In this document: positions 1 through 7,631 of the stretch, in pieces
How the letters are laid out: each line of letters begins with the position of its first letter
Numbering within the stretch: position 1 is the stretch's first letter
Origin: DAOUJI01 sp965219565
GTDB lineage: Bacteria; Chloroflexota; Dehalococcoidia; Lucifugimonadales; JAGWBF01
Direction of reading: 5' to 3'
NCBI GenBank assembly: GCA_965219565.1
Contig: OZ244780.1
Span: forward strand, 1,364,001 to 1,428,000
DNA: 64,000 bases
Position numbers and translations under genes: made by a program
Notes under the pieces: model-generated
What the model was told of the DNA's origin: nothing
The model's input: the letters and a program-made list of their open reading frames with translations, nothing else
The model's database searches: none

Positions 1-1069
1 GCTCGACCGCCTCCTCGACGGCGGCGGCGCACTCGGACGTGATGACGCCATTGACCGCTCCGGGCGTCCAACCCAGGGAGGTCATGCGAAGGTCGCAGAG
101 CTCGCCCTCTATTTCGGGGAGCGGGTACGGGATCTGCTCGGGCTTGACCGTGAGCGCTCCGGCCTGTCCGAGGGTGTCCTCCCACGAGACGGTGAATGAC
201 GGCGCCGGGCCGTGGAGGGGGAGCGAGTAGTCGACGCGCTCCCCCTCGGCCAGGGACGCCGACCCCCAGAAGCGGAGCCAGCTCCCCTCCGGGCCGCCGT
301 ATGCCCTCACGCGCAGGTCGATGTTGGTGGCTGCTCTCAGGGTTACGGCGGCCCGGTCGCCGGAGACGGTGAGCGCCTCGACGAATATCCGGCGTCCCTC
401 CACCGGCTCGGTGACCTCGAAGTCGATCTCGTCCCGCCAGGGCTCGTGGTCGTCTGCCAGGGCCGACTCCGGGACGGCCACGACAGCCGCCGTTAGGACG
501 GCCAGGGCCACCACCGGCATCCAGCCCACGCGGGGCTTCCGATTCCTCGTCTCTAGGGTCTCGGCCCGGTGGTCCTGGCCGTGACTGTTACGCCCGTCCT
601 TACCCCTGCGCTTGCCGAACCAGCGCATGCGCCCGTTGCGGCGCTCTTTGTTCTTGCGGGTCTTCCCCTTCTTGCGCAGCCTTCCCAGGCCGCGTCCGGC
701 GCGTTTCGCCATCAGGCTCAGCGGGCCGGGGCCGCTCCTGACCGGCTGGGCCGGCGCGGGCGGCTCACTCCTCACCAGCTGGGACACCGGCCCGGCGTAG
801 AGCCGAGCCCCCAGCCGGTACTTCAGCAGGTCGGCGGCCACCAGGGGCAGCCGCCTCCCGCCTATCTTCCCCACCACCATCGCCACGCCGAACAGCCCGA
901 GGACGACGGCTATCGCCGTGCGCACCTCGGACGGGCCTACGGGGGCGTAGCGGTATGCGCCGTAGGAGATGGCGCACACCGCCATCACCGCCACGATCTG
1001 CGGGAAGGTGAACCCCAGCAGCACCCTGTCCTCGGCCTGGACGTGAGTCGGAACCTCGTGTTCTCTCAT
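1..1069 (-). CDS. PrgI/VirB3-like conjugation protein, 3' end beyond window
   Basis: This is an open reading frame read leftward from the ATG at 1069 that runs off the window edge. The N-terminus (VPTHVQAEDRVLLGFTF, then two membrane segments around residues 15-60) matches the layout of PrgI-like proteins, the VirB3-type inner-membrane component of type IV secretion in Gram-positives and Chloroflexota. A very basic stretch near residues 115-150 is followed by another membrane segment near residue 175 and a beta-rich, probably extracytoplasmic region. The gene lies 27 bp after a small pilin-like gene and two further membrane genes, which supports a conjugation role. The long C-terminal domain is not one I recognise. 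The family assignment is inferred from pattern, not from alignment. Confidence 0.6.
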   Translation of the reverse strand, partial: MREHEVPTHVQAEDRVLLGFTFPQIVAVMAVCAISYGAYRYAPVGPSEVRTAIAVVLGLFGVAMVVGKIGGRRLPLVAADLLKYRLGARLYAGPVSQLVRSEPPAPAQPVRSGPGPLSLMAKRAGRGLGRLRKKGKTRKNKERRNGRMRWFGKRRGKDGRNSHGQDHRAETLETRNRKPRVGWMPVVALAVLTAAVVAVPESALADDHEPWRDEIDFEVTEPVEGRRIFVEALTVSGDRAAVTLRAATNIDLRVRAYGGPEGSWLRFWGSASLAEGERVDYSLPLHGPAPSFTVSWEDTLGQAGALTVKPEQIPYPLPEIEGELCDLRMTSLGWTPGAVNGVITSECAAAVEEAVE

Positions 1070-1096
1070 GGTCTGTTCCTCCCTCCTCACGTCGGC

Positions 1097-1384
1097 CTAG
1101 CTGTCCGATGGGGGTGTGGGTTCGGGCAATACGTCGTCGATTTCGATGCCCGGGTCCACGACGGCGTTCATCACCAGCTCCACGACGCCGTAGGCGACCA
1201 GGGCCAGGACGATGCCCGCCAAAGCGGTCATCATTGCGCTCTTGCCTCGCTCCATCTGGTGGGGCGCTCCGCTGGCCGTCAGGTACAGGTACGCGCCGTA
1301 GATGAAGAATCCGACGCCGATGGCGCCCACGACGCCCAGCAGGATGCCCACCAGGTTCGATATGGTCTGTGTAAGGTCTTCCAT
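1097..1384 (-). CDS. VirB2/TrbC-like pilin subunit
   Basis: This 95-residue protein has two hydrophobic helices (about residues 9-33 and 49-72) joined by a short polar loop, and an acidic proline-rich tail. That is the size and topology of VirB2/TrbC-type conjugative pilins and of the small two-helix subunits found beside TrbL in many elements. It sits between the PrgI-like gene and the TrbL-like gene on the same strand, in keeping with a type IV secretion operon. Such pilins are inserted in the inner membrane and then assembled into the transfer pilus. No sequence motif is diagnostic, so the call rests on topology and context. Confidence 0.6.
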   Translation of the reverse strand: MEDLTQTISNLVGILLGVVGAIGVGFFIYGAYLYLTASGAPHQMERGKSAMMTALAGIVLALVAYGVVELVMNAVVDPGIEIDDVLPEPTPPSDS

Positions 1385-1556
1385 TCGTTCTTTCTCCTCT
1401 CTGCTGCCGGTGGCCCTCTCACGGCCCCGGCGTTCGTCTCTTCGTTTTTCCGCCTCGGTGACTCCCCGTTAGCTGCACATCTCTCCGCCTCCGTCGTGGT
1501 ATTGGGCGGCGCGGGTCTCGTCCGCGCCAGTTGTGTTGTCGTGGTAGTTGTTGGGG

Positions 1557-2537
1557 CTACTCGCCGCTGCTCCTGGGCTCACCGCCGCCGCCGTCTCCGC
1601 CTGCCGATGGGGTGGCCATCGAAGCCGCCGAGCTGAGGCCGCTGCCCGCTGCCGACAGGCCCGCGCTGGCTGCCATCGCTCCCACGGCCATGCCCCCCGG
1701 CCCTCCTGCGGCCCCGCCCGCCACCAGCCCGATGGTCTTGGCCGCGCGCACCATCGACGAGGGGAGGTTCATGCCGAAGTAGAGCATCGAGAGCCAGGAG
1801 TCGAAGGTGCCGGAGTTGCCGAGCATCGAAGGGACCCGGGTCGCCATGTAGACGAAGGCCAGGGACATGAGCAGCTTCCAGATCAGGTCCTGCACCGGCT
1901 CGAAGGCGGCTATCGCGGCGACCTCGTTCAGGAAGCCGAAGCCCAGGGCTAGGGCGATGAGCTGGATGGCCTGCTGGAACACCGTCGTCATGAAGAGACG
2001 CAGCCAGTGCCTTCCCCAGCCCGCCGTGTGGGGCAATATCCACAGCCCCAACGCGATGGGGGCCAGGGCCAGAAGGATGTCTATCAACGCGAGGCGCAGC
2101 ACCATCTGGACGATGACGTAGAGGACGAAGAATCCGTAGACCAGGTAGAGGACCGCCAGCAGCAGGGCCATGCCGACGCTCCCGGCGTTGACTGCGGTCA
2201 TCAGGGTGCGGAGGGTGGAGCGGAGCATGTCCCCGGCTGTGACGTTGAGGGAGACGGCGATGAATCCCGACACGGCGTCGGCCACGTCCAGGACCAGGGC
2301 GCACCACCAGAGGGACGATGCGGCGGCGACGAGGCCGAGCACGAGCCGGGGGACCATCTCACGCCATCCCGCCTGCTGGCGCCCCAGGTGCTCGGACACG
2401 ATAAGGCTGAGGCCCATCCAGCCGAGGATCACCACCAGCGCGCCGGACGTGATGGCCCAGACGACCATCCACGCCTGGCGCACCAGGTCGTGGGCGTAGG
2501 TCAGGTCTGCGGGGGTGCCGGTGAGGATGTCGCTCAT
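1557..2537 (-). CDS. TrbL/VirB6-like conjugal transfer membrane protein
   Basis: This 326-residue polytopic membrane protein has about five or six hydrophobic helices, including the strongly hydrophobic stretches near residues 26-45, 130-165 and 190-235. It ends in a glycine, alanine and serine-rich tail, a combination typical of TrbL/VirB6 proteins, which form the inner-membrane channel of type IV secretion systems. The gene overlaps the upstream signal-peptide gene by 4 bp and is followed by the pilin-like and PrgI-like genes, so the four are probably one transcript. The C-terminal tail (GGDGGGGEPRSSGE) is low complexity. The exact family (TrbL versus VirB6) cannot be settled by eye. Confidence 0.65.
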   Translation of the reverse strand: MSDILTGTPADLTYAHDLVRQAWMVVWAITSGALVVILGWMGLSLIVSEHLGRQQAGWREMVPRLVLGLVAAASSLWWCALVLDVADAVSGFIAVSLNVTAGDMLRSTLRTLMTAVNAGSVGMALLLAVLYLVYGFFVLYVIVQMVLRLALIDILLALAPIALGLWILPHTAGWGRHWLRLFMTTVFQQAIQLIALALGFGFLNEVAAIAAFEPVQDLIWKLLMSLAFVYMATRVPSMLGNSGTFDSWLSMLYFGMNLPSSMVRAAKTIGLVAGGAAGGPGGMAVGAMAASAGLSAAGSGLSSAASMATPSAGGDGGGGEPRSSGE

Positions 2538-3157
2538 CTGCCGGACTCCCTCCGGCAGTTGTCGGCGTCCTCGCCGCTCGCTCTTTCAACGACGCCGCAG
2601 AGGGTCCCGTGGACTCCCTCGATCATCCAGCCGGCGAAGGCCCTCGCCCAGCGTCCGGGGTTGAGGGCGGACAGAATCTTGTCCCAGATGCGCCCCGGCT
2701 GGTAGATGGGGACGACGGCGTAGAAGTCGCCTCTCCTGCCGTCCTCGGCGACCGCCAGCATCACGAGCAGGTAGGCCCGGTCGCGGTCGAGGTCGGGGTG
2801 TTCGTCGAGGTCGGGGTACTCCCACGAGTACTCCCAGACGTCGCCCCTCTTCTTCTCGCCGCCCTTCACCCGGTACATGGCGCTTATCCAGTCGCCGGTG
2901 TCGGCGTCGCGGACGGCGTAGAAGAGGTCCGCGATCTCGCGGTCGAAGACGGGCCGGGCGACGAACTCGCCCTTCTTCTTGCGCTCCACGAAGTCCCGGT
3001 CGGCGTTGACCAGGGTCAGCTCGTTACCGGGCGGGGACTGGGCGCGGGCGATCCCGCTGGAAGGAATCGCCACCAGCGCCGCCAGGAGCAGTGCGGATGC
3101 CAGGGGAATAAACCGCCTAAACGACCGGAGTTTCGATTTCAGCGCCAACTCGTTCAC
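2534..3157 (-). CDS. Exported protein of the transfer operon, unknown function
   Basis: This 207-residue protein begins with a basic, then hydrophobic signal sequence (residues about 14-38, ending GIARAQS). The mature part is charged and soluble and repeatedly mentions aromatic and acidic pairs (YSWEYPDLDEHPDLD). I do not recognise the family. It is the first gene of the leftward conjugation operon and overlaps the TrbL-like gene by 4 bp, so it is probably a periplasmic or surface part of the transfer apparatus. Two cysteines near the C-terminus (LCGVV and DNCRR) could form a disulfide. A helper role in pilus assembly is inference from position only. Confidence 0.6.
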   Translation of the reverse strand: MNELALKSKLRSFRRFIPLASALLLAALVAIPSSGIARAQSPPGNELTLVNADRDFVERKKKGEFVARPVFDREIADLFYAVRDADTGDWISAMYRVKGGEKKRGDVWEYSWEYPDLDEHPDLDRDRAYLLVMLAVAEDGRRGDFYAVVPIYQPGRIWDKILSALNPGRWARAFAGWMIEGVHGTLCGVVERASGEDADNCRRESGR

Positions 3158-3583
3158 CTCTCTGCGATTTGCTGTGATTCACCGGAGTCGCAACATTCGC
3201 AAAAATTGTGAACAACCGGAGGGCGGTTCGGAACCTCCTATGGGGCGGTGCAAACCTGCACCGGGTGCATGAATGCACGGGCCTGCGAGGGCTTACGAAA
3301 CACCCCCCTTTGGTGCTGTAGTTGGGGTGTACAGGGAATGGGCTTTGGTGGCAGAAGGCCAAGCGGGGTCGTGGGCAAGCTGAAACGGGGGTAAATCACC
3401 CCCCTACAGGACGTAAACGGGAAGCACTTTTTGGGAAGTCCTCCTTCCGCTCGGCGATGGGCAAACCCCTGTCCTGAGTGACTGTTTGCAACCCGGCGGA
3501 AAAGGGGGCTGATGACCAAAGACCGCGTGACAGGGACGTTTGGCAATCGGGGAGACGATGCAGCGAGAAAGGGAGGTCGAAAC
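3158..3583. promoter_or_regulatory. Divergent intergenic region with two adjacent palindromes
   Basis: This gap separates the leftward transfer operon from the rightward HTH gene and so should hold both promoters. At 3247-3262 there is an inverted repeat with arms GGTGC/GCACC around a 6-base loop. At 3265-3278 a second, GTGCAT-GA-ATGCAC, follows directly. Two palindromes with related half-sites side by side in a divergent promoter region look like an operator. No clear -10/-35 pair stands out. Confidence 0.4.
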
Positions 3584-4417
3584 ATGGAAAACAGAGGTCC
3601 GGTCTTCGAGAAGAGCAACAGCGTCGAGAACGTCTATCACCTGCGTCTGACGGCGCTGCTGCGGGAGCTGGTGCGGGACGGCGGTTTCAAGGGAGCGGCC
3701 CAGGCCCTGGACATCGACCAGAGGACAGTGGCCAGGTCGTTCCGGAGCGGGGCGCTGTCCCGGCGGGTCCGCACCGCGTTGGAGCGGGGGCTGCAAGAGG
3801 GAGAGGGCTCGGCGGCGGCGGTGCAGCGGGAGCGCAACGACGGTCTGGAGGGACGGCTGAAGGACGCGGAGGACAGGGGCGAGGCGTTGGGGAAGGGCCT
3901 CGCAGCCGTCCGGGGGGACGTCAAGGCCCTCAGGGACGAGCAGGCCCAGGGGTTTCGGCAGGTGGAACGGCGGCTGACGCAGGTGGAAGGGCAAGGGGAA
4001 GACCGGGGGTCGGCCTCTGACGGTCCTGCCGGCGGGCCGGCGAAGCGGAGGACCGCACCCTGGCGGGAGTACCCCGACCTGGTGACCCGTGAGCCTGCGG
4101 AGGGCGAGGAGGAGGTGTTCGGCGAAGCCTGGCCGCTCATCGCCGAGTGGCGGGAGCTGAAGGACGCGCACCCGGTCCGTGGCAGGGGCTTCGAGTGGCT
4201 GACGGCCGAGGAGCGTCTGCTGGTGATGGAGCTGACGCTGCTCGAAGAGCACGGCATGACGCTTCCGCCGGAGAAGCAGCCGCTGCGGGACTTCGCTCGG
4301 AACGGGCAGATCAACTGGCGCAGGACAGCGCTCTCCGACACGCGGAGGGCGCTGCGAAGGTGGGAGCTTCTGCTGCGCGTGGGGCGCGTCGTTACCTTCG
4401 GCCGCTGGCGTCGGTAG
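3584..4417 (+). CDS. Helix-turn-helix, coiled-coil DNA-binding protein of the element
   Basis: The chosen start at 3584 has a GGGAGGT ribosome binding site about 7 bases upstream; an in-frame ATG at 3512 lacks one. The 277-residue product has a helix-turn-helix at about residues 14-60 (FKGAAQALDIDQRTVARSF), then a highly charged helical stretch (about 65-150) predicted as coiled coil, and a C-terminal helical domain rich in Arg, Glu and Trp. I do not recognise a named family. It sits between the divergent operator-like palindromes and the 41-bp repeat array, so it could be the element's regulator or a replication initiator that binds those repeats. Both ideas are inference. Confidence 0.6.
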   Translation: MENRGPVFEKSNSVENVYHLRLTALLRELVRDGGFKGAAQALDIDQRTVARSFRSGALSRRVRTALERGLQEGEGSAAAVQRERNDGLEGRLKDAEDRGEALGKGLAAVRGDVKALRDEQAQGFRQVERRLTQVEGQGEDRGSASDGPAGGPAKRRTAPWREYPDLVTREPAEGEEEVFGEAWPLIAEWRELKDAHPVRGRGFEWLTAEERLLVMELTLLEEHGMTLPPEKQPLRDFARNGQINWRRTALSDTRRALRRWELLLRVGRVVTFGRWRR

Positions 4418-5267
4418 AGGGTCACTTGCTGCGGCGCAAGTTTGAGGCAACTTTTATGCCAGAAAAGAGCCACCAAATGACCATCAAATGCAGTGATTCG
4501 TGCGGGGGGTCACGTAAGACCTTTTCACGGGGTCTTGGATGCGGTAATAATTGATGCAGTTTCAGGCTTTTCCAGCGTTTCCCGCCCTAGAAACCTGGGG
4601 GCATCTCCCTAAAGCCCGGGTTGCACCACAAAGGTCGCCCAAGAGGGATGCTGCCGATGCGGAGTGATAAAGCCCTTCGCAGGCAGCGCGGGCCGATGGT
4701 TGGAGTGATAAGCCCTTCTTCCTCGGCCTCGTCCGGTGGGTTGGAGTGATAAGTCCTTCTCCCCCTGGACACGTTCGGCGGTCGGAGTGACAAGCCCTTC
4801 TGCCGTCGGACACCGTTCAGCGGCTGGGGTTGATCGCCTCGGTCGCTGGACACCCGGCTGACGGTGGGAGTTGATCGCTCCTCCGTTGGTCGACCGGTCC
4901 GGCGGATGGGGTCTGATCGCCTCAGCCGTGGGACCCAGGGGACGGAGCGCCTTCTGCGCCTCGTCCTCACCCGGTCGGTCGGAGTGCGTTTTCGCCCCGG
5001 CCGACTCGACATGCCTGCGGCATGGCTGACACGCAGCCGGGCCGCAGCTTCGACACGCGCCGGTCTGCGACTGAGAAGCAGGCTGGCCGCTTCACGTCTC
5101 GCAGCTTTCCCCAACTCGGACGGTATCCACCCTGGGCGAGCTGCGTCTTCTTTCACCCCACTCCGTCTTCCGCGTTCGACGTTCGACCGTAGGCGGAGTG
5201 CGTCTTCGGAACGGAGTCAACGGGTTCAACGGCATCGGCATACGAATCAGCAAGGAGGTACATCGGC
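4418..5267. other. 850-bp non-coding region, candidate origin
   Basis: No convincing gene lies here; the open frames have no ribosome binding site and look like chance frames. The first part (about 4440-4570) is comparatively AT-rich. The middle holds the tandem 41-bp repeats annotated separately, and the end (about 4940-5220) holds more degenerate GGAGTGCG-type copies. An AT-rich stretch next to iteron-like repeats and downstream of a DNA-binding protein is the usual layout of a theta-type replication origin, but that is inference. Confidence 0.45.
4661..4948 (+). repeat. Tandem array of about seven 41-bp degenerate repeats (iteron-like)
   Basis: Copies begin at 4661, 4702, 4743, 4784, 4826, 4867 and 4908, so the period is 41 bp with one 42-bp step. 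The first four share the core GGAGTGATAAGCCCTTCT with single changes; the last three drift to GGAGTTGATCGCTCC-like forms. More degenerate copies follow near 4944 and 4981. The part between cores is not conserved. The regular spacing, close to four helical turns, suggests that a protein binds the same face of the helix at each copy. Core length and spacing do not fit a CRISPR array. Confidence 0.7.
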
Positions 5268-5756
5268 ATGGACGAATCACGGACACAGGAACGGTACACG
5301 GGACCGAGCGCGCTCAGGATCGCCAACCTGCTGCCGCACCGGGTCAGCTTCGAGCGGGGCTGGTTCTGGACGACGACGGCGGTCTGTCACGGCGGCAAGT
5401 CGGACGGGCTGGCGTTTCGGCAGCGACCGGACGGCAACGGCATCGACGTGCGGTGCCACACCGGGGGCTGCTCGGCGGGCGTGGTGATAACCGAGCTTGA
5501 GGCGCTCGTTGGGCTGCCCATCTGGACGGCCTACGAGCCGGTGAGCGACGCGGCGGTCAAGGCCCTTGAGAAGCGGCCCTGGTGGAAGCAGAAGCGGGTC
5601 ATGGTGGCCGGGGCGGTCGCCCTGGTGATTGCGGCGCCGCTGCTGACCCTCGACGTGGAGCTCTTCTTCCTGAACCTCGTCGGGCTGGGCATCGGGGCGC
5701 TGCTGCTCCGGCGGTTCATGCCCCGGCGTCCGGTAGGCAGGCCACCTCGACGGTGA
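5268..5756 (+). CDS. Zinc-ribbon protein with C-terminal membrane anchor
   Basis: This 162-residue protein has a strong ribosome binding site (AAGGAGGT, 11 bases before the ATG). Its N-terminal half contains VCHGGKSDGLAF...VRCHTGGCSAG, a C-H...C-H...C arrangement that resembles the CHC2 zinc-binding module of primases. Residues about 107-150 form two hydrophobic helices, followed by a basic proline-arginine tail. The gene precedes a small gene and the CHC2-Toprim primase, so a link to replication is plausible. A primase-type zinc module tied to the membrane is unusual; it could tether the replication complex. I do not know a named family for the whole protein. Confidence 0.6.
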   Translation: MDESRTQERYTGPSALRIANLLPHRVSFERGWFWTTTAVCHGGKSDGLAFRQRPDGNGIDVRCHTGGCSAGVVITELEALVGLPIWTAYEPVSDAAVKALEKRPWWKQKRVMVAGAVALVIAAPLLTLDVELFFLNLVGLGIGALLLRRFMPRRPVGRPPRR

Positions 5757-5797
5757 CGGCGGGTCCTCCGAGCCCCTCACAACACATCCCAACACGC

Positions 5798-5828
5798 AAG
5801 GGTCGTCTCCCGTCCGGGGGCGGCCCTT
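5798..5828 (+). terminator. Intergenic hairpin, first of a recurrent series
   Basis: Arms AAGGGTCG and CGGCCCTT pair with one G-T wobble around a loop that contains GTCTCCC, followed by the pyrimidine-rich TTCTTCTTTG. Hairpins of the same make (GC-rich arm, GTCTC in the loop, C/T tail, then a ribosome binding site) recur at 8558, 9550, 11251 and elsewhere. This one could act as a weak terminator or an RNA stabiliser. Confidence 0.5.
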
Positions 5829-5893
5829 CTTCTTTGCCCGCAGGCGGGCGCAACCGGCAAGGCAACAAAGCACAGGCACTCAGGAGGTGCACG

Positions 5894-6361
5894 ATGACGA
5901 CGGCAACACTGGCAACTGGCATTCGGATGGACGCGGCGGACAGGCCCAGGCGCAGCCTGGAGGAGCTGGTCGACCAGCTCATGGCGGCGATGGGATTCAA
6001 GGATGAGGCGGAGACGGCGGAGCCGAGCGCGGTGCGCTCGATCCACGAGGCGAGGCGGCTCCGGCAGGCCGGGGACGTCGACACCGCGCTGGCGGTCCTC
6101 GCCGGCGTGGACACGACGAAGGCGGAGACGCGGCAGGTCCGGTGGGCCTTCGCCGAGTGGAAGCAGCTGGTGAAGCGGCGGTTCGGCGGCCGCGGTGCCC
6201 TGGTCTACAGCCAGGGCACGGGGCGGGCCGCCGCGCTGGTGCCCACCGGAGACGGCGGGACGCTGGAGGTGGTCTCCGCCCTGGGGATGCGCTGGCGGCC
6301 GGGCAAGGTCGTCTCGGGGCGCAGCCTCCGGGGCCTGCGTCCCCTGAACGGGGGTGCGTGA
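5894..6361 (+). CDS. Small protein upstream of primase, unknown function
   Basis: The start at 5894 has AGGAGGTG just upstream; a longer open frame that begins at 5582 overlaps the previous gene and is not used. The 155-residue product has an N-terminal helical part (residues 20-75, with SVRSIHEARRLRQAGDVDTALAVLAG, like a single TPR-type helical hairpin) and a C-terminal part with alternating small strands. I do not recognise the family. Its stop overlaps the primase ATG by one base (TGATG), which implies translational coupling and a role beside the primase, perhaps as an accessory factor. Confidence 0.6.
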   Translation: MTTATLATGIRMDAADRPRRSLEELVDQLMAAMGFKDEAETAEPSAVRSIHEARRLRQAGDVDTALAVLAGVDTTKAETRQVRWAFAEWKQLVKRRFGGRGALVYSQGTGRAAALVPTGDGGTLEVVSALGMRWRPGKVVSGRSLRGLRPLNGGA

Positions 6362-7428
6362 TGGTCGCCGCCAACGTGGACATCCCCGCGCTGAAGGCCC
6401 GGCACCCGCTGGGCGACACGGTGGAGGCCGCAGGCGTGCGGCTCAGGGGACGGGGCAGGGTCCGCCAGGGCGTCTGCCCCTTTCACGACGAGGTCGAGGG
6501 CAGCTTCACGGTGTACGGCGACTCGGAGCGGTTCTACTGCTTCGGCTGCGGACTCGGGGGCGACGTGCTGGACTTCATCCAGCAGGCCGAGGGGCTGTCG
6601 CTGGCCGAGGCGATCGCGCGGCTGGACGGCAGCCCAGGGCTTGCGCCCCGGGCCGCTGTTCGTCCAGCCGGAACGCGGCGTCCCCCGTCCGCCGCGCTGC
6701 CTCCACGGGACCCCGCCCTGCTGACGGCGGCGGCGCGCTTCTACGCCGGACGGCTCCGGCGTTCTTCAGAAGCGCGGGAGTACCTGGCCTCGCGGGGCGT
6801 CGGCCCGGTCGCCGCAGCCCGCCTGGGTCTCGGCTACTCGCCGGGCGGCGGGCTGCGGCAGGCCCTGGAGTCCCTCGGCTTCTCCGAGAAGCGCATCAGG
6901 GACTCCGGGCTGTTCATGGAGCGGGGAGCGGAGCGGTTCGCCGGCATGGTCGTCGTTCCCGACCCTGTATCGAGTACGGGGCAGGCAACCGGCGGCCTCG
7001 TCCGCTGGCTCGCCGGGCGGTCGGTCGATCCCGACCGGACACCCCGCTTCCAGGCCCCTCCCGGCCCCAAGCCGGTGCTCGGACTCGGGCGTCTCGGCCC
7101 TGCGCCGCCCTGGGCAGTTGTGGCTGAGGGGTTGTTCGACTGGCTCTCCCTTACCGGATGGGGTCTTCCCGGCTGCGCCGCTCTCGGCACCCAGGGCGTT
7201 GAGAAGGTGGCGGAGGGCTTGCGGGGCTGCCCCCGCGTCTTCCTCGCCTTTGACGCAGACGACGCGGGCCGCGAGGCGACGGAGCGGCTTCTGACCCTGC
7301 TCGGGCGCAGGGCCGCCGCCGTCGCCCTTCCCGCAGGCGTCGGCGACGTGGCCGAGCTTGCGGCCCTTCCCCACGGACAGGCCGCCTTCCTTCGCCTGCT
7401 CTCACAGGCGGCCCGCTCCGCCCGCTAG
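6361..7428 (+). CDS. CHC2 zinc finger, Toprim DNA primase (DnaG-like, short)
   Basis: This 355-residue protein makes RNA primers for DNA replication. Residues about 38-60 carry the CHC2 zinc finger (CPFHDEVEGSFTV...FYCFGCG). The Toprim fold follows, with the conserved Glu in VVAEGLFDWLSL near 255 and the DxD in FDADDAGREA near 296. The protein is shorter than cellular DnaG (about 600 residues) because it lacks the C-terminal helicase-binding domain, which is usual for primases of plasmids and phages. A REP-type palindrome inside the gene is translated as PVSSTGQA between the zinc and Toprim domains. The start is fixed by the TGATG overlap with the preceding gene. Confidence 0.85.
   Translation: MVAANVDIPALKARHPLGDTVEAAGVRLRGRGRVRQGVCPFHDEVEGSFTVYGDSERFYCFGCGLGGDVLDFIQQAEGLSLAEAIARLDGSPGLAPRAAVRPAGTRRPPSAALPPRDPALLTAAARFYAGRLRRSSEAREYLASRGVGPVAAARLGLGYSPGGGLRQALESLGFSEKRIRDSGLFMERGAERFAGMVVVPDPVSSTGQATGGLVRWLAGRSVDPDRTPRFQAPPGPKPVLGLGRLGPAPPWAVVAEGLFDWLSLTGWGLPGCAALGTQGVEKVAEGLRGCPRVFLAFDADDAGREATERLLTLLGRRAAAVALPAGVGDVAELAALPHGQAAFLRLLSQAARSAR
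6963..6981 (+). repeat. REP-type palindrome inside the primase gene (copy 1)
   Basis: The 7-base arms CCCTGTA and TACGGGG flank TCGAG, followed by CAGGC. The second copy at 7697-7715 keeps the loop and the CAGGC but has GTG/CAC where this one has GTA/TAC, so the pair has changed together. The frame gives the peptide PVSSTGQA in both genes. Confidence 0.7.
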
Positions 7429-7501
7429 CGGCTCCCCGCCGCTCCCCAGCGGGCTTTCCCCGGCCCGCTTTCCCCTACTCCCCACTCTTACCCACCCAGA
7501 G

Positions 7502-7528
7502 CCTGCCCCCGACTCCGATCGGGGGAGG
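7502..7528 (+). terminator. Strong hairpin after the primase gene
   Basis: Arms CCTGCCCCCGA and TCGGGGGAGG pair with a single bulged G around a loop of CTCCGA. The hairpin lies 70 bp after the primase stop. It also looks like an inverted, divergent member of the REP palindrome family seen at 6963 and 7697. There is no run of T after it, so termination is uncertain. Confidence 0.45.
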
Positions 7529-7631
7529 TCCTATGCCCAATGCACGACGGGCTCTGCCCGCACAGCTTCCCATAAGGGGATTCCGCATCGGCCATTCGCT
7601 ACAGGAACAAGACACAAGCAAGGAGATAGAG

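Noticed and set aside
569..1636. Long plus-strand frame opposite the PrgI-like and pilin-like genes
   Set aside because: It is antisense to two genes with clear membrane topology, and it has no ribosome binding site or domain content.
4661..4990. CRISPR array
   Set aside because: Repeats are degenerate, the core is only about 18 bp, intervals are about 23 bp, and no cas genes are near. An iteron-type array fits better.
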